From: Symbiodinium natans
Lineage: Eukaryota; Sar; Dinophyceae; Suessiales; Symbiodiniaceae
Direction: 5' to 3'
DNA: 64,000 bases
Assembly: GCA_905221605.1 (NCBI GenBank)
Contig: CAJNDS010000386.1
Location: forward strand, 89,367-153,366
A program made the translations under genes and the position numbers. The notes under the pieces are model-generated. The model was not told the origin of the DNA and ran no database searches. It saw nothing but the letters and a program-made list of their open reading frames with translations. Positions 50,698 to 62,935 of this stretch are shown one piece after another. How positions within the stretch are numbered: the first letter of the stretch is position 1; every line of letters begins with the position of its first letter.

Positions 50698-52000
50698 ACG
50701 ATTCCTACTTGAGGCCCTTCGACCGGGAAGGCATAGTCGACCCCCAGCCCCACTTGGCTCTCTGCTGCAGCTGGGCAGTCGATTCACCCTCAGCTTCTGC
50801 ACACAGCAGTGGACCAGTGATTTCATTCGTAGTCCGTCAAGATATGGTATCACCCCCACCCAAAGACGGGGGTCCCTAGTGCGCTCAGTGAGAGTCATCT
50901 TATACCCTTACTAGGGCCGGAAGGGCAGCAACTCTCCGAGGCACCCACTCTGCACCAACCCTTGCCGGCTCACAGCAAAACCCTATCAGAGGGTCTCCGG
51001 CGGTGGCACAGCTTTTCCGGGCTAGTTCATCCTAGACAGGACTCGAAACCTGAAGCGCCAGCCCGAACCTTCAATCAGCCAAAACCAGGGCAGTCCAGCA
51101 AAACAAAGGCGTGACCCACGCTGTGCCATTAGCGGGACACCTCAAGCCGCAAGCCGTAGTATGCCCACTCACACAACCAAGTGCGCCAAGCCCACATACC
51201 TCAAGCTTTGGCCCTGACAGGTTCGGTTTCTTTGCGACATCCGCAGTTGAGCCTCCCTCTCTTCACCCGCTTTTTGGCCAAAGGCAGTGCTGCAGCGGGA
51301 GGTAAGGAACTGGGGGTTGGAACTCAGATTCCTTCTGCCCCCTGTCTACAACACCGGTCCTCACGACTACTACACCCTACCTACAGGCAGGGGCTAACCT
51401 GGTAGCCCCCTGCACACGCAGGTGTTCACAAGAGCAATTCCGATGGCAACTACGTAGAGCCAGTTCACGCACGTAACTATTCCCCACCTCAGCCCAAAGG
51501 CAAGGGAGTAGAACAGCTACCAAGCTCTTGACTCCGCGCCAAGAGGACAACTCCACTTGACCATTCCGCTCACGCAATTCCTACCCCACGGATCTTTGGC
51601 AGTGCAAACCCCTCGACTACTGTGGCCCTTCACCAACAGGAGTGGCCTCAACCAACTCCCAGCTAACGTCTTCGTCGATGGTAGCCAGAGCACGCCGCCC
51701 ATTAGGGAGAAGCAGAATGCGAATGAGACCAACATAGCGGATTCTGCGGCCGCTCTGATCTTCCATCCATCTGCCATCAATGGGGCAAACAGTGAAGGTG
51801 ATGTACCGTACCGTCGCTTCTGCACAGCACAATTGATCGCCGCCATGCCTCACTCGGGCCGAGGGGCTCTTCGGCTCGCCGTCTATGGCAGAGAGCAGCT
51901 AAAGCTGGGATTAAGAGCAAGCCTGTTGCCTCCACCACACGTTGGGGCTTCAGGGGCCTAGACGCCACCCCACCGGGGTTTGAGCCGAGACCTTGAGCCA
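50698..52000. other. Right flank without genes
   Basis: No coding motif. Phrases shared with the left flank (CTACACCCTA, GGCAGGGGCTAACC, CAGGTGTTC) indicate the same older repeat family. Confidence 0.5.
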
Positions 52001-52315
52001 GACAGGAACTTTCTCACCAAGCGCGCGGGGGCGTGAGCAGAGCTCAGTCAACATGTCAGATTAATTAAACATGCAAGCCGGAGCTGAAACGGACGTGGTA
52101 CCGGTTCCGGTCCGAAGTCCTCGCGTAGGCTAGACCTACTCTACCTACGGCTCTTCCACTAACTGCTACACCCTACCATAAGGCAGGGGCTGGCCAGTGG
52201 GCTCTCAGGTATCGAGGCAGCTCACCCTGATGTAGAAACCGGGACGCCCAGACCCAGGGGCAGGGACTGTGAAGAATGTGAGGTTTACCCACGCCTAGTG
52301 GAAATGACTCCGTCC
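52001..52315 (+). repeat. Flanking repeat 'b', right copy
   Basis: Same orientation as 40376-40695. It contains CCTACCATAAGGCAGGGG where the left copy has CCTAAGGCAGGGG, and lacks a stretch near the end. Confidence 0.85.
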
Positions 52316-52436
52316 AGAGGAACTTTCTCACCAAGTGCGCGGGGCGTGAGCGAAGCTCAGTCAAGAAGTCAATTTTATTGGCATGCAGTTAGTGTGAAAC
52401 GCCGTAGTCACTGAAAGCCTGTCACCCTGCCCCACC
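52316..52436 (+). repeat. Flanking repeat 'a', right copy
   Basis: Diverged copy of 39926-40060, from AGAGGAACTTTCTCACC to CACCCTGCCCCACC, directly after repeat 'b'. Confidence 0.75.
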
Positions 52437-52756
52437 AGAAGAAAATCACATGGATTAGTTGATCTGGAGTGTCATCTGACCTGTCACCCATGCTCTACAA
52501 GCCAAAAGGCTTCTCCTTCTTGCAGGATTCAATTCCATAGAGGATTGCACTTCATCGTAAAGTTCGACTTATGATCGTTTATCTGAGTCGCTTCTGAGAA
52601 AACCAGTCTCCACCAGCCTCCACCTGGTGCCATTTAGAGGCTGTGCACATAAACTCGAAACGTCAATTGGTCAGTAGTGGCGTTAAGGCAAAATCCGATC
52701 GGTCTGGAAAAAGCTTCTGCTGGCCTTTCAAGCCGAAGGGACGAGCAAGGTTCGGG

Positions 52757-52900
52757 GGGGGGGGTTCGAATTTTTTTTCCGAGTTGAGATTGGTTTGCGA
52801 GTCCACCGTCTTGGTGTTTGGGACCGGAGTCCGTACTGCTATGTACCACTACACTATCTTGAGCAGCAGAGGCGACTGTACAGGTAAAGCCTTCTGCTAC
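52757..52900 (-). repeat. Second LINE-type 3' tail fragment
   Basis: The plus phrase AATTTTTTTTCCGAGTTGAG, followed by CCACCGTCTTGGTG, also occurs at 53503-53555 in the LINE tail. Here too it follows a G run (about G10). Probably the 3' end of another, older insertion of the same LINE family. Confidence 0.5.
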
Positions 52901-53457
52901 TACTGAGGGTGTGACCTCAATCCTACGAGGTCTTTGCCTCAGCCTCTCACTAGAGGGTGGCACCTCTTGCTGCTGCTAGCTCCACCGAGCTCCACCATCC
53001 GCTCCTCTTCTCCCTACTCGGTCAGGGGGTAGCCCCAGTCTCTGGGGTAGCCCTTTTTCTCTACCCACATCCCTTTCGTGTCAGTAAGAGGGCAGCCCTC
53101 TGGGTGCACAGCAAGAAATTCTGCACTAAACCCTGCGACCCCTCGGCCACAGGTACCAATTACCTGAACAAATTGGTTGCTGGCCCTTCTAAACAGGGTT
53201 GACCCGTCTGCTTTGCTAAGAGGGAAATCTGCCATATCTGCTCAGCACGCAGCCCTGTGGGCCCTGGGCAGTGAAGTCCGCCAATTCACGCCCGAGGACG
53301 CCACCTCCTCACTCCTGGTTCTGGTCTGGCACTCCAGGTCACTGTGCGGAGAGTTCCAGAAAGCACCTCATGCCTAATTACCCCGTGCGAGGGTGGATGA
53401 GACCACTTGACAAACTGGGGGGGTGGGGTTCGAACCTGGGTTCGAACTCCCGGCCCT

Positions 53458-53458
<1 letters not shown>

Positions 53459-53488
<30 letters not shown>
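53459..53488. repeat. Poly-G tract (about 30 G)
   Basis: The longest homopolymer in the window, immediately next to the 3' end of the LINE and its AACAACAAC repeat. GGTTCGAACCTGGGTTCGAA precedes it. Confidence 0.85.
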
Positions 53489-53489
<1 letters not shown>

Positions 53490-53648
53490 ACAACAACATC
53501 GAGAATTTTTTTTTTCCGAGTTGAGCGAACTACTGCGAACCACCTTCTTGGTGAAAACCGTGCCTCTGTACTGGCACATCTGATGGCCCTCTTGGCCCTA
53601 TGGTACAGGGGGAGGAACAACACCTCCTCCTAAGCGACCATCCTCTTT

Positions 53649-53980
53649 GGGATGCTGCCAGAGGTTGTACCTCATGAGAGGAATGAACCTCCTGGCAAAA
53701 ACGTTCCTTAGGGTTTCTGGTGCACTGGGTACAAACCGTGAGAGGAAATCGGCCAGGGCGTTCTCTGGCAGCGAGGATGAACCTCAGCTTGTCATCTTCT
53801 TTGGGATGCTACCAGAGGCTGATACCTCATGAGAGGTTAGGAACCTCCTGACAAAGGGTCCCTCAAGGCCTTTGGTGCACCCTGTGCAGGCTGTTAGGAG
53901 GGAGGCGATCAGGGGTGGTTTCTCTGGTAGCGAGGATGACCTTCACGTTATCCTCACTGGGAGGATGCAACCTCTAGGTT
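53649..53980. repeat. 154-bp direct repeat, just over two copies
   Basis: GGGATGCTGCCAGAGG at 53649 and GGGATGCTACCAGAGG at 53803 start two diverged units, and a third begins GGGAGGATGCAACC at 53959. Shared landmarks are CTCATGAGAGG, AACCTCCTG, TTTGGTGCAC/TTCTGGTGCAC and GCGAGGATGA. It lies in the LINE 3' region. Confidence 0.7.
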
Positions 53981-54639
53981 TGTTCAGCTGGGGTCTGCTG
54001 CAACTTGGGCTGTCCCTTGCACCTGCTGAAAGAGGCTGCGGATGGCATTGGTTGGCTCGGGCTTAAACTGCGCCTCGCACCTGGGGTCCTTTTTAAAACT
54101 GCACGCAACTGAAAGTTTTTGCGAAACATTTTTAGTCTTCAAAAGGACAACTGTCCACCACAACCTTCGCAGACCTACAGTTGTCTGTCCCCCAGCAGTT
54201 TTAAAACGGTGTAACATGTACCCCTTCAACCGTCACTCTGCCTTGGTGTGTGGGTGCTGATTTTCCCCAATGGCAGTCAGGATCTTTTCCGCTCTGCTCG
54301 CCACGAATTCTTGTGCTTTTTTGCTGCAATGGTCCTGGTACTGACTGGCTGCCTGGACATCAGGGTGGGCCAGCTCGGCCGCTTTTTCCCCACACAGCTT
54401 GTCCGCCAGGTCATTGACCTGCTGTCTCCACGAGTTGTCTGCACCGGGATGGAACCCATTTCATTTTGAAGCGGTTGACATCTGTGTTTGCAGCTCCCAC
54501 CAGATCTCACCGTGGGTCTTGCCCGGCTTTGGGCTGCAGACTCGTTTCGGAACACCAAGGCAGTCTAGCGTCGTGTCGATAGGGCCTTCACAACGGGCCA
54601 GCTGCAAAACGGCAGACAGCTCCCAAAAAAACCATCCGT

Positions 54640-55060
54640 GGTCCAGGGACTTGGCCTACGACAGCTCCGACCTGGAACAGTCTTGGCCCTGTTTCTTGCA
54701 GGCCACCACTGCGTGGGCTACCTTCCAGAGTCGTGGGTCCGCCGTGAAGGGGCCACCACTGGCATCTGTGCCATAAACAAGCTCTGGGTCACTGAGAGGC
54801 TCTTTGTCAGCTCATGTGCCCAGAAAGATGGGATTGTCTGCCTAAGGAGGTGGTACCTGCCATTCGGGTGGGCGGGAGGCCCCTGGTCCACAGCGATCTC
54901 GGACCTTGGGCCCTGCCTTCTTGGAATGTTGGCAGTTCCCAGTTCTGGGCTTCCCACCAAGCACAATCCAAGCACATGCTCCCAGTCCGCTTCCTGGTGG
55001 CACCGGGGCATTGACAGCAGAGTTCTGGCTGCACACCAGGGCACCCTGCCAAACACACCT
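54640..55060 (-). pseudogene. LINE C-terminal CCHC finger and RNase H remnant
   Basis: CPRCHQEADWEHVLGLC (near 55020-54975) is a C-x2-C-x7-H-x4-C finger typical of LINE C-termini. Downstream, in another frame, comes VYGTDASGGPFTADPRLW (near 54775), the start of an RNase H domain with its first catalytic Asp, continuing VAHAVVACKKQG until a TAG near 54650. The frames do not join, so the region is non-functional. RNase H placed after the RT is a known feature of several LINE clades. Confidence 0.75.
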
Positions 55061-55463
55061 CAGGGCAGCTGCTTTCGTGGTTCGCTCTTCTTTCTTAAGA
55101 CCCCCCAACAGTTTCTCCTTCCTGTCCAGTCGATTCCCCCTTCAGCTCAGAAGCAGCGAGGCCGGTGGCGATGCGGAGCTTCTTCTTTCTGGTAAGTTTG
55201 CTTGGAGGAGGTCAAGGACACGACACTCCTGCTGTGGGGTGTGCATGGTGTGCCTGGTGCCCTGGGTGTTCAGCCACTCATCACTGTCTCTAGGCTGCCA
55301 ACCCAGGTCAAGCAGGCATGCAACTGTAGCTGCAAGAGGGCCCGAACCATTTGCCACCGGCTGCTGGCTTCTTCCAGCTTTCGGACTGTAAGGCTCCAGG
55401 TCCCAGGTTCTTTCCAGCAGGTCTTCCTTGCCGGCCCATCTCTTCTTGAGCTGGAACCAGGCT

Positions 55464-56035
55464 TCAACTTGCTGGACCATCATTGCGGCCCGGATCCTGG
55501 TACCTGTCGCTTACAGAGGATAGAGCCACCTCTAGGTTGCCCATTTTTTCTGTCTGCTCAGCCAAGGCAGTCCGGAGCTTCTGTCTCCGGGCGGGCGGCA
55601 TTCCCTGGGCTTGGTGGCCCCAAGTAAGGACGGAGGCAACCTCTCCTCTGAAGAGAGCGAACCTTGGTCGGCACACCCAGGACTCTCAGTTGTTTCAACT
55701 TCTTCTGCCGTTGGCCCGCTTTGTGCCTGCGGGCTCTTTGCACCTTGACCCTCCGGACCCGGCCCAGGGGGTCCCCATCTTTGCGCAGCTTCTGTAGCTC
55801 CCTTCTGGCTTCTGCAGTGGTGCAAGGAAGCCTGTTTTCTTCAGGGACAAACGGAGGTCGCTACCTTCCAGAAGCCGGCGAAGGGTTTTGTAACCTTCAT
55901 AGACCGCAAACGCTGCCTGCTCAGGATATCGTGCTTCGAAATCTGCTCCAATGTCATCCACCCAGGTGTCTAGGGCGGTGATACTGCGGAGCTTGAGCGG
56001 CTTCTTGCATTATTGGCTGGAGGTAACCCTGGCCA
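55464..56035 (-). pseudogene. LINE RT catalytic core and thumb, broken
   Basis: After the frame break near 56040 the frame ATMMARVTSSQ-stop-CKKPLKLRSITALDTWVDD continues the RT. WVDDIGADFE holds the two catalytic Asp (motif C) and LKKTGFL motif D/E. Further downstream VLTWGHQAQGMPPARRQKL (about 55620-55560) is the thumb. At least one stop (near 56005) and two frame changes. Confidence 0.75.
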
Positions 56036-57905
56036 TCATTGTTGCGAACACCCGGCGAGGATGCCCCTCGCAGGGAGGATCCCTTTTGAAAGGAGATCCT
56101 CTGCCACGAGACATCTCGTTCCTCGGTAAACTTGCATGACCAGGAGGGCTATAGCTGGCGGGAAGCCGGTCGCCACTATCCTCTCCTCCAATTTGGTCCA
56201 ATTAACACTGTCATAGAAAGTCTGCAGGTCCAACAGGACCGCACAGGCATGTTTGTTAGCTGCGCGGCTAACCTCTCCTCTCAGGAGTCTCTGCATGCCT
56301 GTTTCTCGACAAGTGTTACCCGGGGAGGCTTTATCCCATGGGAACCTCTCTGCAGTTTCTCGCATCCATTTCTTGACGACCTGTGCTCTGCAGAAGCACC
56401 AAAGCCGATAGGTGATGGATGTGAGGGTTATGGGCCTTTCTATGTCCGCATTTTTGGGCAGGAGTGCCACATGGTGCGCCTGCCAGTGCTGTGGCGCCAC
56501 TCCTGTGGTTTCAGCCAAGTTCAGGACTTGGGTGAGCTGCTCATAGGCCGGTCCAGGGAGGTTTTTGAGGGCAGCATAGGTGAGCCCATCAAGACCTCCT
56601 GCCTTGTCAGTGACATTCTTGAGGATGGCCTCGAGCACCTCTGCTGTTATTTTGAACAGCGGGGAGGCTTTTGCTGCATCCAGCAGGGTCTGGCCAATCG
56701 GGGGGGAACATTCTACCTCTCCCCAAATTGCGACCCACTGCTTCCTCCTGGCCCCTGGGCGCTCTTCGCCTGGGAGGTTTTGGAAGGGCCGATCTAGGAC
56801 TCTCTCACTCTTCTTGAGAGAACTATAGAGAGGTCTCATCCCTTTTGCTAATCCCGCTTGGAGCCAGTCCTTGTATTGGGCCTGCTGCTCCTTAGCTCTC
56901 TGCATCTGGAGGGCCGCCTTGTTGTGCCTGGCAACAACACTCAAAGACCGCCACTGTGGTGCTGTTGCTGAACATTGCTGGTTCAGTTCTGTGAGGAAGG
57001 CAGTACCTTCAGCAATGTCTTGACAGGCTTGGAGGGTGCCTAGGTCCGGTAGGTGCTGCTGGGAGGCGGGCACTTCTTCCAGGATTCTGGCCACGCGTGC
57101 CCACCAGCCCACTTCAGAGCCTTTGGGGGCAGTGGAAGGGCGCTGCAAGACTAAGGGTCCCCATTGGGCCTGCACACACCAACCTCTGCCAGTCCTCCGT
57201 GCTTCGTGGCAGTGCTCCAAGCTGGCCGCCCAGGTCGCCAGCTGCCAGGTGCTCTGGTCCTCTTGGGCACAGGTCCTGTCCATTATGGCGAAATGGGAGG
57301 GTTGGACCTCTTGCCATTCTTGGTTTTTGAGGTCTGCTGTGAGTTTCGGGAATTGGGGAAGTTTCCAGGACTTCCATTCGCTAGCACCGTCCTTGACTTT
57401 GAGGTGCAAGGCTGCATGCGGTTTCCACGGGACTGCCCAGGTTGCAGACAGATCCACCAGGGCTTCCAGGCTCCTACTCACCACCCCAAAGTCCAGCTCC
57501 GCCCCATGGTTGCATGTAGCTTCTCCAGTGGCTACCATCCGCCCCCGCGTCACCTGAATCAGCGCTGTGTCCTGAACTTCAGTCGGGTCCAGGTTCCAAT
57601 CCCCCAAGATGATCCAGGGCTCTGGGAGGGTTCTTACGAAAGCCACCAGAGAGGATAGCACCTCTGCATTCGTGGGACCATTCAGGCCTTCCGTGTCTCT
57701 CAGGTAGAGGGACACAATCGTGTAGTCCCAGCGTCTTTGTCTCAGACCCACGGCTGTGTAGCCCGCCCCTTTGAATTGGTAGGTGGCTTTTTGCCACACT
57801 CCGCCATTTTTGGGAAAGGCACAAGCAGTGCCCCCCAACCTTGTGCCCTTGTCCGACAGGGAGGGGCTGCGCCCCCCCCAAACCCCCCCGCTCTTTACTT
57901 TTAGA
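56036..57905 (-). pseudogene. LINE endonuclease remnant and RT fingers/palm
   Basis: A long open frame. First comes part of an endonuclease/exonuclease/phosphatase domain: WIILGDWNLDP (the GDFN-like motif), GAELDFGVVS and the final-His region PWKPHAAL; its N-terminal third is absent. After an uncharacterised linker, RT motifs follow: KAGGLDGLTYAALKNLP, HHVALLPK, RPITLTSITYRLW, LLDLQTFYDSVNW (motif A) and RGILAGCSQ (motif B). The frame stops at 56036 just after motif B, where a frame change would be needed to reach motif C. Homology begins only near the element's 5' end, so the apparent Met near 57913 is not a real start. Confidence 0.82.
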
Positions 57906-57914
57906 AACAACAAC

Positions 57915-58690
57915 TGTCAAGGCACAGCAAGGCCATTCCCTGGACTATTGCCTGAACTTGCAGCAGATTGGAATCAAGCTTGAAGATTCCAGCGCTTACG
58001 GAGTTTTTTCCGTGTGCGGGAGCTTAAGTTGGCACTGCTCACATTGGAGGTTTAGATCTTTTCCAGCTTCTTGTCTTGCTTTTTTCCGGCCGGTTGAGCA
58101 CGTCTTGCATGCATCAGCAACAAAGCCAAAGCTCGTTTTTCCAGAAACCGCTTCTTGTTGCATTAACTAAACAATCAGAACTTGCAGCAAAACAATGGAC
58201 AGCATAGAACAACCGTCAAGTGCAAGGGCATTGGGCAATCTCGGCTTCCTTGCCCCCTCTGTCTACTTCGAGAAACCAGAACAATCTTATCTCGACTCAG
58301 CTGATTCGAATTGCAAGGCAGCAAGGCATCGTGGGCGCCTTTTGAAGAACAATGCGAAAGAGAGAGCACGCCAATTTTAGCAATGCAGCTGCTTGCAAAA
58401 AGTTTCCAACAACAATGCATCAGACGTCAAACTTTGCCCAAGCAGCGTGGTGGCCAAGATGCACCGTAGAGTACCAGCAGAACCTTTCTGCCTTCGCTCT
58501 TTGTCGATTGCTATTTAGTGCCGCCTTGGTCTGGCTTAAAGGTTATGTGGCAGGTTATGTAGAAGCAAGGCCATAAGTTTTATTAATGTGGTTACAGCCC
58601 ACCCTTTAGTACAGAATTTTCCGAGTAGTATACATGTTGCACGGGTTGAGATCCGTTCTAACAACACACACTGCATGACTAGAAATCGCC
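57915..58690. other. No gene recognised
   Basis: Moderately AT-richer sequence beyond the LINE, with no conserved motif on either strand. Confidence 0.4.
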
Positions 58691-58693
58691 CAT

Positions 58694-58855
58694 AAACCCG
58701 GGTTGAACCTGGGTTCAATCTAGGTTAGACAGGTTGAACCCGGATTAAACCCAAGTTGAACCCAGATTGAACCCGGGTTAAACCTGGGTTTAAGTTGAAT
58801 CTGGGTTCAATCTGGGTTAAACCCAGGTTCAATCTGGGTTGAACCTAGGTTGGGT
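58694..58855. repeat. AACCCGGGTT-type palindromic array
   Basis: About 14 copies of AACCYRGGTT or GGGTTNAACCC-type words at 10-12 bp spacing (AACCCGGGTTGAACCTGGGT, AACCCAGATTGAACCC and so on). Each word is self-complementary, so the block can pair in many registers. A short copy of the same kind lies at 59931-59966. Confidence 0.85.
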
Positions 58856-59269
58856 CAAATTTGCAACCAAAGTCTGATTAAAGTTTGATCTAATGATTTC
58901 GGACGTCGGAACACACAATATCCTGCCTGAGAGAGATCAAAGTTTAAGAATCAAACTTTGATTGGCTTTGACCAGAGTAGGTGCAAGTGTTTTGGATCTA
59001 CAGCTGTGTTGTGTATGGCGCAAGACTTGAAGGTTATCATTCTGTGGTCTAAAATGAAATTGTGCTTACGGGTCCACGACCAGCGGAGGCTTCCAATCTG
59101 GTTGGGCCAAGTGTCTCCAAGTGTCTACAAGTGCATCGCTATTGTCGGATACACTGCTGAATCTGTGGAAAACCGCTTGCGACAGCAGTGGTGCCGCTCT
59201 GACTTAAGCGCTAAGCACAATGCAGTCCATTTGCTCTAACTGGAGCAAAGAGTAATTTTATGAATCTGT

Positions 59270-59752
59270 TTGAGACACTGTTCAAATTTAAATCAAATCA
59301 AGACACAGAACGCCGTTAACATATCTGCTTACCTGCCAGACAAGTCTTTGGTTGGCATCCAACAGCAAAATGATTTGCCTGTCTCTGAAAACTTTGCTTC
59401 CACTGGAAAGTTCAATACCGGCGCGGAGAACCGCACTTCCGCCAGCATTCTGGAGACGAACTTTGAAGCCTGGCTACAGATGTTAATGCAAAAAGACGAC
59501 CACCGGAGCAACATGACCACGGTGCTGCGAAATTTTGCGGAAACACACTTCCACAAACAAAACGGCTGGACTATTGCATCGTTTCCACTGCCAGCCAAAA
59601 AAAGAATTACAATCTCTTGCCAAAACCCATTGCACTTACAGAACAACTACAAAAAACTTAGTTTTGCCAAAAAATGTTCAACGGTGGCAAGGTTTTTCTG
59701 GTGTTTGGGGCTTGTCTTTGGCACCATTGCCAAAATGCTTAAATCTTTGTAA
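59270..59752 (+). CDS. Hypothetical 160-codon ORF
   Basis: The longest open frame in this AT-richer part (AYLPDKSLVGIQQQNDLPV ... FPLPAKKRITISCQNPLHL). No family is recognised, no splice sites are evident, and it starts at ATG 59270. It may be chance. Confidence 0.2.
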   Translation: MRHCSNLNQIKTQNAVNISAYLPDKSLVGIQQQNDLPVSENFASTGKFNTGAENRTSASILETNFEAWLQMLMQKDDHRSNMTTVLRNFAETHFHKQNGWTIASFPLPAKKRITISCQNPLHLQNNYKKLSFAKKCSTVARFFWCLGLVFGTIAKMLKSL

Positions 59753-59930
59753 ACAGAAGAACCGAAACATTGGCATCGGTCTTACCATCCCTAGTCGAAC
59801 CCATGCTTGTTTCAGCCGGGTAGCTCTAAGAGGTCGTTCACAAAGAGTTTCTTAATACGCTTATTATGACTGAAGCAAAGAAAGGGCTAACACTTTCTTT
59901 AAAGGGTCTAAGTTGTTCTGGAGTTCTCTA

Positions 59931-59966
59931 ACCTGGGTTTAAACCCGGGTTGAACCCAGGTTTTCT
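59931..59966. repeat. Short copy of the AACCCGGGTT palindromic repeat
   Basis: ACCTGGGTTTAAACCCGGGT followed by TGAACCCAGGTTTT, in the same word pattern as 58694-58855, about 1.1 kb away. Confidence 0.8.
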
Positions 59967-60870
59967 TGAATCCAAGTTCATCCAGGGCGTTTCAACCCTT
60001 GGCTTCTGCGTCTTCTTCAGCCTTGACAGACCACTTGCGGTGGTTTTTCTGGTCTGCTCTTAACCTTTAAGGTTGGAGTTCTGCCTGTCTGCATAAAAGA
60101 TTTCTTGCCTAGTGATCTTTCCGGCATGCCGCCAACTTGCCCAGAGCAGCACCGGTGAAAACAAGTGTGCGCGTGTGGGAAGAGCGTTGTGTCTCTTAGA
60201 CTTTTATGGCTTGGCAACTATGCAGTGTTTTGGCACACATGAATTATAACTACATGTTTGATGCCCATGCCCAGCTGGCTCTTGGCTTAGCTGGCCCCGT
60301 TGGAGCCTTTTGGATCGTGTTTTTGCCCACCCGCCCAGCTAGTACGAGCTGGGGCATTTTCTCTTCAAGCCAAAAACAGGCACAAGTTCATCCAATCGTC
60401 AATAACTGCCTCTGTCGGAATGAAGTTTGAAGACAAGTGAACATCATGGTATTGCCCCTTCTCTCGCCCACGTGGAGGACTCCGCCGTTGGAGAAGATAC
60501 TTCTGATACTTCTCTCACCCTCACTGTCTTAGAGGAGATGTGGACTCTTACTCTAACATCCGGCTAAAGGTGAGAGCCAACAGTCTCCACAAGATCAACT
60601 TCAAGATCAGTGGGTAGATTGCGTCCTTGATATCAGATGGGCGGAGAGGGCCCGAGTTCACGCCTCGGTTGTTTCCGTGGTGGTGGCGGTGATGGATCAT
60701 CGTTTTCCAGCGCACCACACATTCCAAGCATCAAAAGGTAGCAAAGAAACCATGGCCGCATGATGTGCATAGCTGGGTCAGCCCAGATATCTTCTCCGGA
60801 TGGAGGAGGAACTGCAGCTACCCCGCACACGCTACAAACAAAATCGAGCCGTGGTGCTTATTACTAGCTC

Positions 60871-61462
<592 letters not shown>

Positions 61463-62612
61463 GTCGTGCAAGTTTTCAAGTGCTACGACATTCATTGGAC
61501 ATCGAACCATGTGAGTCCTGCAACCTTGACTTCAAAGACGACTGCGAAGACGACAATCGAAGAGATAAGATCGAGCTCCTCTTCGCATGGCCTCCGCTTG
61601 GGTTCATCAAGCTCCTTGTACCTAGCCTTATCGGGGTTTATAGTGCATATTGTTACGGCCCATCGTCAAGCAGCTGGAGGTTTGGGGGGTTCTCGGGGAT
61701 TTTGCGAGTGTCGGGGGTCTCTGCCTTTTGATGTCGGGGCGGACGCTTCTTGCATCGCCGGATGTTGGGCGTAGAACTCACAGTCAATCACGGTGGTTTA
61801 GCCGTGTCGTGTTTTATTCGGGCGCGTTCACAAGTAACATCGTCCACGCACTGTTATACAACCTGCCATTCAGACCGGGAAAGAAAACGTTGACAACACG
61901 AGTGTGGTGAAAAACCTTCTGGTTTCCGTTATGTTCAAAGTTCAAACCCGTTTCAAGCGTTCGAAGACAGAATGAAAAAATTGTGTGAGGCCATTTCATC
62001 TTCAAAAGGGCCCCTCGAGTGGTGGGGTGCATATGGGGTCGTATAGGGGTTGTATGGGGCCCATATGATTGTGGAAAGGCTACAAGGGGTCAAAAAAGAG
62101 CCACCGGAACCCGAAAAACACGGAAGTCGGTCACCGAGGATCCCAAGAGGGAAGAAATAAGTGCATTGTTTCTTTCCCCAGACGCCTTCGGCCCGGGATT
62201 CGGCGGATGTACCTGAACAACGGCGTGTAACAACGGTGTTCGTGATTTTTCTGGAACCAGCTTAGCAAGCGCTTGCAACTTTGAAATGAGTTTGTTTGAC
62301 TTCCGACCCGTCGCATCTTCACGGTGCAACTTACGCAGCCGTGCTCTTCAGTTTGTCCGTTCCCACTTGTGCTCCCAAGCACTGCCGCGTGCCACAAAGG
62401 CCAAAGCATAGAACATGTCAATCCAAGATTTTCGCGAGATCACGTGTGCTTTCAAGCCTTGATTTCAGTCAGGCTGTGATGTTTGCTGTTTCCGCAGGGG
62501 TCATCTTTCCGTATGGCAGCCTTCAAAAAGGATGGCTTGAATCTTGCAAGGAGTCCTCACTTAGCCACACGCAGTTCATGTACATCATGTGTTGACATCG
62601 CACATCTCCTGT
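61463..62612. other. No gene recognised
   Basis: Only short open frames without motifs. Confidence 0.4.
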
Positions 62613-62935
62613 TTTGAGGATGAACGTCGAGCCACCCCCTGGTCTGGCCCCTCCTCCAGCACTCGTGCCCGTGGCAACGACGCGCGGTCGCATTCATCCA
62701 CAAACACGGTGTGGGGCATGTGACAGCCTTCAAGCTGGAATCTTGTATCAGGCTCCAGTCCTCAGATTTCAGCTCCAGTCCTGATGGGCTTGGCTTATGG
62801 GCTCTGTTGCAGTTTTTTCTCTGTTTTGAGGATGGGCATGGGGCTGCCACCTGGCCTTGCCCCTCCTGCAGGGCTCGTGCCCGTGGCAAAGCCACGTGGT
62901 CTCATTCATTCTGAAATATGGTGGGGGACATTTGT
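62613..62935. repeat. 213-bp period duplication
   Basis: TTTTGAGGATG followed by GGCCCCTCCTCCAGCACTCG and GTGCCCGTGGCAA at 62613-62690 is repeated at 62826-62900 as TTTTGAGGATG, TTGCCCCTCCTGCAGGGCTC and GTGCCCGTGGCAA. Similarity continues through GTCTCATTCAT/GTCGCATTCAT. Confidence 0.75.

Larger units (their letters stand above)
53498..57905 (-). mobile_element. 5'-truncated LINE with endonuclease, RT, CCHC finger and RNase H
   Basis: A non-LTR retrotransposon on minus. Order: APE-type endonuclease remnant, RT, thumb, CCHC finger, RNase H, degenerate 3' region, A-rich tail (plus T10 at 53505). AACAACAAC flanks both ends (53489-53497 and 57906-57914), a possible 9-bp target duplication, though of low complexity. 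The endonuclease N-terminus is missing, as expected for 5' truncation. Frameshifts and stops (near 56040, 56005, 54650 and others) show it is dead. Confidence 0.85.

Noticed and set aside
53425-53450. tRNA-derived SINE from GGTTCGAACCTGGGTTCGAA
   Set aside because: Only a B-box-like word; no A box or cloverleaf found around it.
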